A stretch of DNA of 17,169 nt, from assembly GCA_016784625.1 (NCBI GenBank), contig JADHUF010000021.1, positions 1 to 17,169 of the forward strand, read 5' to 3'. Each line of letters starts with the position of its first letter. Position 1 is the first letter of the stretch. Made by a program: the position numbers and the translations under genes. The notes under the pieces are model-generated. The model was not told the origin of the DNA, searched no databases, and saw only the letters and a program-made list of their open reading frames with translations. Source of the stretch: Candidatus Nitrosopumilus sp. (GTDB taxonomy: Archaea > Thermoproteota > Nitrososphaeria > Nitrososphaerales > Nitrosopumilaceae). Of this stretch, positions 14,122 to 17,169 are shown in pieces.

Positions 14122-14781
14122 ATGGATTTAGAAAAATTTCGTAATGATGTCTATGAGATGACTGGTAAATTATCAAAAAATCTCAAAGAAAATGATGTAT
14201 CCAAACTAAATTATGTTTGCCAGCAATTAATTGAAATGTATCAAAAGAATCTGGTAAAAATCAATCATTCTATTTTAGAATTAATTTGTGCAAGTAATCT
14301 AATCTCAAGAGGATACACAGTAGAAGTTGAAAAAAAAATTTCAGAAATTCTAGTGTGTGATATTTATGCAAAAAAAGGTGGTGGAGATACTATTATTGAA
14401 ATAGAGACTGGATTTACTCCTCCTGATCATGCAATGGATACTGTTGATTATTATGCTGCAAGAATAATGAGTAAAATTTCAAGATATAGCAAACATTGTA
14501 CAAAGTTTTCTTTGGCAACCCCTGTAATTGGAATTTTACCACTCTCAAAACTTTTCTTATTGCCGCCAAATGCAAGGAAGAAAGAGGATATAGATAAAGT
14601 CAAAAATTTATGTGATCGATATTACAAAAATCCCCCAATTGAATATGATGATATTCTAAATGCTCACTTGCATTCAATTTATCTAATAAATATGGACAAG
14701 GGGTTTGCAAAGGAACTTGATCCACAAGGATATGTTGATTTAACTGAAAATCTTCTTGGACGTAGTGAGGTCGAGTACTAA
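14122..14781 (+). CDS. Unknown protein with possible PD-(D/E)XK-nuclease-like core
   Basis: A 219-residue soluble protein. Residues ~45-100 resemble a restriction-endonuclease-like core: a helix with Glu53 (INHSILELICASNLISRGY), a strand with TVEVEKKI, then VCDIYAKKGGGDTIIEIETG with Asp80 and the Glu93-Ile-Glu95 pair where active family members usually have Glu-x-Lys. The later part (YYAARIMSKISRYSKHC, FSLATPVIGILPLSKLFLLP) is alpha/beta and could complete the fold. The last ~60 residues are helical. The Lys-to-Glu change may mean an inactive or variant nuclease; the resemblance is my reading of motifs and could be wrong. The gene begins at an ATG with a plausible BoxA and is followed by a small Cys/His-rich protein. 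Confidence 0.6.
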   Translation: MDLEKFRNDVYEMTGKLSKNLKENDVSKLNYVCQQLIEMYQKNLVKINHSILELICASNLISRGYTVEVEKKISEILVCDIYAKKGGGDTIIEIETGFTPPDHAMDTVDYYAARIMSKISRYSKHCTKFSLATPVIGILPLSKLFLLPPNARKKEDIDKVKNLCDRYYKNPPIEYDDILNAHLHSIYLINMDKGFAKELDPQGYVDLTENLLGRSEVEY

Positions 14782-14787
14782 TATTCC

Positions 14788-14795
14788 TTTTAAAT
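14788..14795 (+). promoter_or_regulatory. Putative BoxA of the 48-residue protein gene
   Basis: TTTTAAAT lies 30-37 bases upstream of the ATG at 14825, right after the preceding stop. It is slightly farther than the leaderless optimum, so a leader of several bases is likely. Confidence 0.45.
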
Positions 14796-14824
14796 GAGAA
14801 AAAATTCAAATTCATCTATTGTTT

Positions 14825-14971
14825 ATGGTTAGTAAGATGATTTGTGCTGCATGTGAGACAAGGAAGCATTTTGAGTGTATTGATTGTATGAATAATCATA
14901 AAACCCATTTATGCGCTTGTGATTGTCATGATGAAAATACTGAACCTCATCCCACTGGAAAATCACATTAA
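14825..14971 (+). CDS. Small Cys/His-rich putative zinc-binding protein
   Basis: A 48-residue protein with seven Cys and six His: Cys7-x2-Cys10, Cys18-x2-Cys21, and Cys30-x-Cys32-x-Cys34, with His15, His25, His28, His35, His42 and His48. The pattern (ICAACETRKHFECIDC...HLCACDCHD) could bind two zinc ions and somewhat resembles a shortened B-box or treble-clef arrangement. There is no signal peptide. Its stop is two bases from the stop of the PAC2 gene, the same tight convergent geometry seen elsewhere in the window, which supports it as a real gene. Function unknown. Confidence 0.75.
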   Translation: MVSKMICAACETRKHFECIDCMNNHKTHLCACDCHDENTEPHPTGKSH

Positions 14972-14973
14972 TC

Positions 14974-15654
14974 TTAATTCTTGAATTTTCTTTCAATCTC
15001 TTGAGCCATAATTTCTAATTGATTTGTATCTCCTAACTTTCTGTAGGTTAATTTCTCAAGTGTTTTGATGATGCTAATTGCTGCCCTATATTGTGGGATT
15101 TCAGGCTGATTTAGTTCTCCATACATACCTATTCCATGAATTCCATTTTTTTTTGCAAATCCTAGAATCAATCCGTTAAATCCTGTAATTATTGATTTTT
15201 GAGGGGTTGTTTCTACATTTAGTCCCTCCATCTGTTTTGTTAACTCTATAGATGTTGTAGTGATGTATGTTTTAGGATTTTTATCTAAAATTTTGTTAGT
15301 ATGAAAACCTCCAAATGTGTAGATAAATTTTACAGAATATTTTTTTGCAACATCAATTACGTCTTGACATAATGCGTTTACCTCACTATTACTTTGAGGC
15401 TGTCCTTTCCCTCCACCGAATATTATAAAGTCATCAGTATACTTGTATTCCCAACTCTCATCTGGAAGATCAATATATCCTCCTTTGTCCACTACATATG
15501 TTGGATATTGTGTTTTTGCAATTCTGAATGTTTTTGTTCTTAAAGAATCATTAATGAAATTCACTACAATACTTCCAACGTTTCCCATATCTTGCATTGC
15601 TGCAATTATGATTGGTTTTTCTACAATTGGTTCTTGGTTTTGTGTAAACTCCAC
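14974..15654 (-). CDS. PAC2-family (proteasome-assembly-chaperone-like) protein
   Basis: A 226-residue cytosolic protein of the PAC2 / COG1938-2047 group, related to eukaryotic proteasome assembly chaperones. Family hallmarks seen are PIIIAAMQDMGNVGSIVVNF at the start, FRIAKTQYPTYVVDKGG, DDFIIFGGGKGQPQ, FIYTFGGFHTNKI, and IITGFNGLILGFAKKNGIHGIGMYGEL, the glycine-rich part of the phosphorylase-like fold. Archaeal members are thought to help proteasome assembly or quality control, but direct evidence is limited, and some are ATP-grasp-associated. The GTG start has a textbook BoxA 23-29 bases upstream. The JAMM protease gene lies about 6 kb away and is not linked to it by operon structure. Confidence 0.9.
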   Translation of the reverse strand: MEFTQNQEPIVEKPIIIAAMQDMGNVGSIVVNFINDSLRTKTFRIAKTQYPTYVVDKGGYIDLPDESWEYKYTDDFIIFGGGKGQPQSNSEVNALCQDVIDVAKKYSVKFIYTFGGFHTNKILDKNPKTYITTTSIELTKQMEGLNVETTPQKSIITGFNGLILGFAKKNGIHGIGMYGELNQPEIPQYRAAISIIKTLEKLTYRKLGDTNQLEIMAQEIERKFKN

Positions 15655-15676
15655 AATTTTTCTAAAATGTAATGAA

Positions 15677-15683
15677 TTTTAAA
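15677..15683 (-). promoter_or_regulatory. BoxA of the PAC2 gene
   Basis: On the minus strand this reads TTTAAAA, 23-29 bases before the GTG at 15654, supporting that start and a separate transcript from the gene upstream. Confidence 0.65.
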
Positions 15684-15718
15684 CGTATGCTGTAATTAAA
15701 AAAATCTAGATGTTCTTT

Positions 15719-16129
15719 TTATGAATAGTATTTTTTAAATCCTTCATCTGTTGGATAAAGTTCTACTTTAACTCCTGCAATTCCTTTTTTCTTTATCACT
15801 TTCATTAATCCTTTGTCTTCTAAATCTTTTAAAATATTTTCTAGTTCTTGATTCTCCATGTTGAGATTTCTTTGAATTTTGTTGAAATCTCTAACTCCTT
15901 GATTTAACTCTCCTAAAACTTGTGTCTCCTTATTTTGTGGTTTTTGAAATGATTCTTGTCTCTGAAATGATTCTTGTTTTTGCTCTGTTCCAGTCTCATT
16001 TTGATTAAATTGGTTTTCAGTTGGTGGACTGTTTCTGTTTTTCCATTTTTTCACTATGCGAGGAAGTATTCTTGCTAATGGGATCAAGAAAAAAATCAGA
16101 TAAATCCAGGAAAATCCTTCTTCAACCAT
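15719..16129 (-). CDS. Membrane-anchored winged-helix protein
   Basis: A 136-residue protein in three parts. Residues ~5-24 form one membrane helix (GFSWIYLIFFLIPLARIL) followed by a basic stop-transfer (KKWKNR). Residues ~33-70 are a Gln/Asn-rich linker containing a tandem QESFQR/QESFQK repeat. Residues ~83-136 look like a winged helix: KIQRNLNMENQELENILKDL as the recognition-helix region, then GLMKVIKKKGIAGVKVELYPTDEGF as the wing and C-terminal strand. Such one-pass proteins can hold a DNA- or protein-binding wHTH at the inner membrane face. No kinase or sensor domain is present, so any signal would come through the membrane segment or a partner. The ATG at 16129 has a BoxA-like CAAATATT 24-31 bases upstream. 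Confidence 0.75.
   Translation of the reverse strand: MVEEGFSWIYLIFFLIPLARILPRIVKKWKNRNSPPTENQFNQNETGTEQKQESFQRQESFQKPQNKETQVLGELNQGVRDFNKIQRNLNMENQELENILKDLEDKGLMKVIKKKGIAGVKVELYPTDEGFKKYYS
15945..15980 (-). repeat. Tandem 18-base repeat inside the winged-helix gene linker
   Basis: Two adjacent 18-base units (15945-15962 and 15963-15980) share 16 of 18 bases and encode the QESFQR and QESFQK hexapeptides. The repeat keeps frame, so it would change only linker length between lineages. Confidence 0.75.
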
Positions 16130-16152
16130 GCCTAAACCCCATTTTTTTGTTC

Positions 16153-16160
16153 AATATTTG
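16153..16160 (-). promoter_or_regulatory. Putative BoxA of the winged-helix gene
   Basis: On the minus strand this reads CAAATATT, 24-31 bases upstream of the ATG at 16129. The match is moderate. It directly follows the stop of the small start-less frame. Confidence 0.4.
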
Positions 16161-16301
16161 TTATTTTGTATTGTTAATTAATTCACTTTTGAGCCTAGCG
16201 ATCTCCTGTAGATATTTTTTCCCATAATACAGAAACTTATCATATTTTAACTCTTGTAGATTTTTGATTTGTTTATCAATGATCTCTAAAACATGAAAGA
16301 T
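16161..16301 (-). other. Coding-like frame without a normal start codon
   Basis: On the minus strand a frame ends in TAA at 16161-16163 and reads back through EIIDKQIKNLQELKYDKFLYYG and on to LKSELINNTK, a lysine-rich, heptad-patterned sequence that looks translated. An in-frame TGA at 16302-16304 closes it upstream, and no ATG, GTG or TTG lies between. An ATG at 16294 is in another frame and hits TAG after two codons; one extra T in the adjacent T4 run would join it to this frame as a 44-residue protein. ATT at 16280 is a rare-start alternative at leaderless distance from a TATA-like CTTATGAA at 16302-16309. It may be a small real gene, a decayed gene or a sequence error. Confidence 0.45.
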
Positions 16302-16309
16302 TCATAAGG
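16302..16309. promoter_or_regulatory. Putative BoxA upstream of the SNF2 helicase gene
   Basis: TTCATAAG lies 26-33 bases before the ATG at 16335 and is the best BoxA candidate there. Its reverse, CTTATGAA, is 22-29 bases before an ATT at 16280 on the other strand. The match to consensus is only moderate. Confidence 0.4.
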
Positions 16310-16334
16310 CAAAAAAACTTTCTATCGACAAATT

Positions 16335-17169
16335 ATGGAGACATCACTAGAAACCATTGGCACATTGGAATATGTTCTTGATAAATATTCTAAAATCTGG
16401 AGTTGGAAAATTGTTGGCGCCAGAGCAGTAAACATGATCTCAAGACTAGTTCCTGAAGCATGGTATGGCGAAAATGTAAACGAGGTTATTATTCCTGATA
16501 GTACTGAAAATATCAAGCAAATTAAATTAATCATGGATAGATATCCACTTGAAATTTTATCAAAATATGCATGGCAAAGAAAAATTGTAAAGACTTTTGC
16601 ACCAAAACCTACATTGCCTCCAGTTAAACACAAACTAAAGCGTGCAAAAGCTGGTAATCAATTTAGAGGTAAGCTTCTAAATTTCCAAAAAGAAGGATTA
16701 GATTTTTTATTGAAATCTTCTGGTAATGCATTACTAGCTGATGAGATGGGGCTTGGAAAAACTGTGGAAACATTATCTTATGTGGCTACTGAAAAACAAA
16801 CATTCCCTGTACTTGTTGTTGCACCATTAGTTACATTACATAATTGGGAACGAGAGATTGAAAAATTTCTAAAGAAAAAGAGTAGAAATGGAAGAATATT
16901 GGGATCTGAAACCCCAAGTGTTACACTTATTCGAACTGGAAAATCCCAAGAACTTCCAAAGACTGACATTTACGTAATTAATTATGAATTACTTTTCAAG
17001 AGAGATACTGATTTAGCAAAACTTGGAATAAAGACTATCGTTTGTGATGAGGTGCATAACTTGAGGTCTAAAACTACTCAGAAATACAAGGCAGTCAAAA
17101 AACTTGCAGCACTTCCTTCTGTTTTGTATAGAATTGGTCTTTCTGGTACTCCAATTTACAATAGAGGTT
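16335..17169 (+). CDS. SNF2-family helicase-like ATPase, N-terminal part
   Basis: The first 278 residues of a SWI2/SNF2-type superfamily 2 ATPase; the frame runs off the window. Helicase motifs appear in order: the Q-motif-like FQKEGLDFLL at ~117-126, Walker A ADEMGLGKTVE at 135-145, motif Ia VVAPLVTLHNWEREI at ~161-175, Walker B DEVH at 238-241, and motif III GLSGTPIYNRG at ~268-278. Family members use ATP to translocate on double-stranded DNA and move or remove bound proteins. About 110 residues precede the ATPase core and contain no clear domain (WSWKIVGARAVNMISRLVPE; a HARP- or SMARCAL1-like N-region is conceivable). The start ATG follows a moderate BoxA. Missing C-terminal motifs IV-VI lie beyond the window. 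Confidence 0.92.
   Translation, partial: METSLETIGTLEYVLDKYSKIWSWKIVGARAVNMISRLVPEAWYGENVNEVIIPDSTENIKQIKLIMDRYPLEILSKYAWQRKIVKTFAPKPTLPPVKHKLKRAKAGNQFRGKLLNFQKEGLDFLLKSSGNALLADEMGLGKTVETLSYVATEKQTFPVLVVAPLVTLHNWEREIEKFLKKKSRNGRILGSETPSVTLIRTGKSQELPKTDIYVINYELLFKRDTDLAKLGIKTIVCDEVHNLRSKTTQKYKAVKKLAALPSVLYRIGLSGTPIYNRG

Noticed and set aside
14600..14815. Leftward open frame over the 3' end of the possible nuclease-fold gene
   Set aside because: It is antisense to a better frame and shows no protein-like pattern.
16322..16969. Two leftward open frames opposite the SNF2 gene
   Set aside because: Both are shadows of the strongly conserved helicase frame.
1..17169. CRISPR array, transposon ends, att sites or prophage genes
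   Set aside because: No regularly spaced repeats, transposase, integrase or inverted-repeat ends were seen; the only repeats are the short ones reported.

Overview
The window looks like chromosomal DNA from an ammonia-oxidising thaumarchaeon (Nitrosopumilus / Nitrosarchaeum type). The evidence is low GC content, an archaeal flap endonuclease FEN-1 with a C-terminal PCNA-binding peptide, a PAC2-family proteasome-chaperone-like protein, a JAMM metalloprotease, a serine tRNA without encoded CCA, and archaeal TATA-like BoxA elements about 23-31 bases upstream of most start codons. That spacing implies mostly leaderless mRNAs. Several genes start with GTG or TTG. The assignment comes from protein flavour and promoter style, not from a database search.

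Layout. 1-435 is the 3' end of a coiled-coil, proline-rich protein. 490-2409 is an AMP-forming acetyl-CoA synthetase that meets a PAS-domain gene stop-to-stop. 2987-4009 is FEN-1. 4196-4277 is tRNA-Ser(CGA). 4364-6386 is a rightward run of small genes: a Cys-rich protein, a nitroreductase, a stand-alone Lrp/AsnC RAM domain, a 58-residue protein, an SRPBCC protein and a putative 27-residue protein. 6394-7239 holds a two-helix membrane protein and a second SRPBCC protein on the minus strand. 7317-9738 is a rightward block: a long coiled-coil protein, a JAMM protease, a membrane zinc-ribbon protein and a small unknown. 9740-12153 is a DppB/DppC-type ABC permease pair on the minus strand, with an unusually large extracytoplasmic insertion in the DppC-like subunit. 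12212-13018 holds a SWIM zinc-finger protein, an ArsC/Spx-family protein and a 55-residue zinc ribbon. 13073-14020 is a secreted protein with an Ig-like fold. 14122-14971 holds a possible PD-(D/E)XK-fold protein and a 48-residue Cys/His-rich protein. 14974-16129 holds a PAC2 protein and a membrane-anchored winged-helix protein. 16161-16301 is a small coding-like frame with no normal start codon. 16335 to the window end is the N-terminal part of a SNF2-family helicase.

Most genes here are short, separately promoted housekeeping or lineage-specific genes. There are only two clear translationally linked pairs: DppB/DppC with a 4-base overlap, and the 9085/9418 pair. I see no transposon, CRISPR array, phage gene or recognisable defence cassette. 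No intergenic stretch exceeds 300 bases; the longest are 4010-4195, which carries the FEN-1 and tRNA promoters, and 16130-16334, which carries the start-less frame.

I did not find a clearly new multi-gene system. The most distinctive observations are the very tight convergent junctions with terminator tracts inside the opposing gene, several overlooked microproteins rich in zinc ligands, the enlarged DppC-like permease, the nuclease-like protein with Glu in place of the usual catalytic Lys, and the membrane-tethered winged-helix protein.
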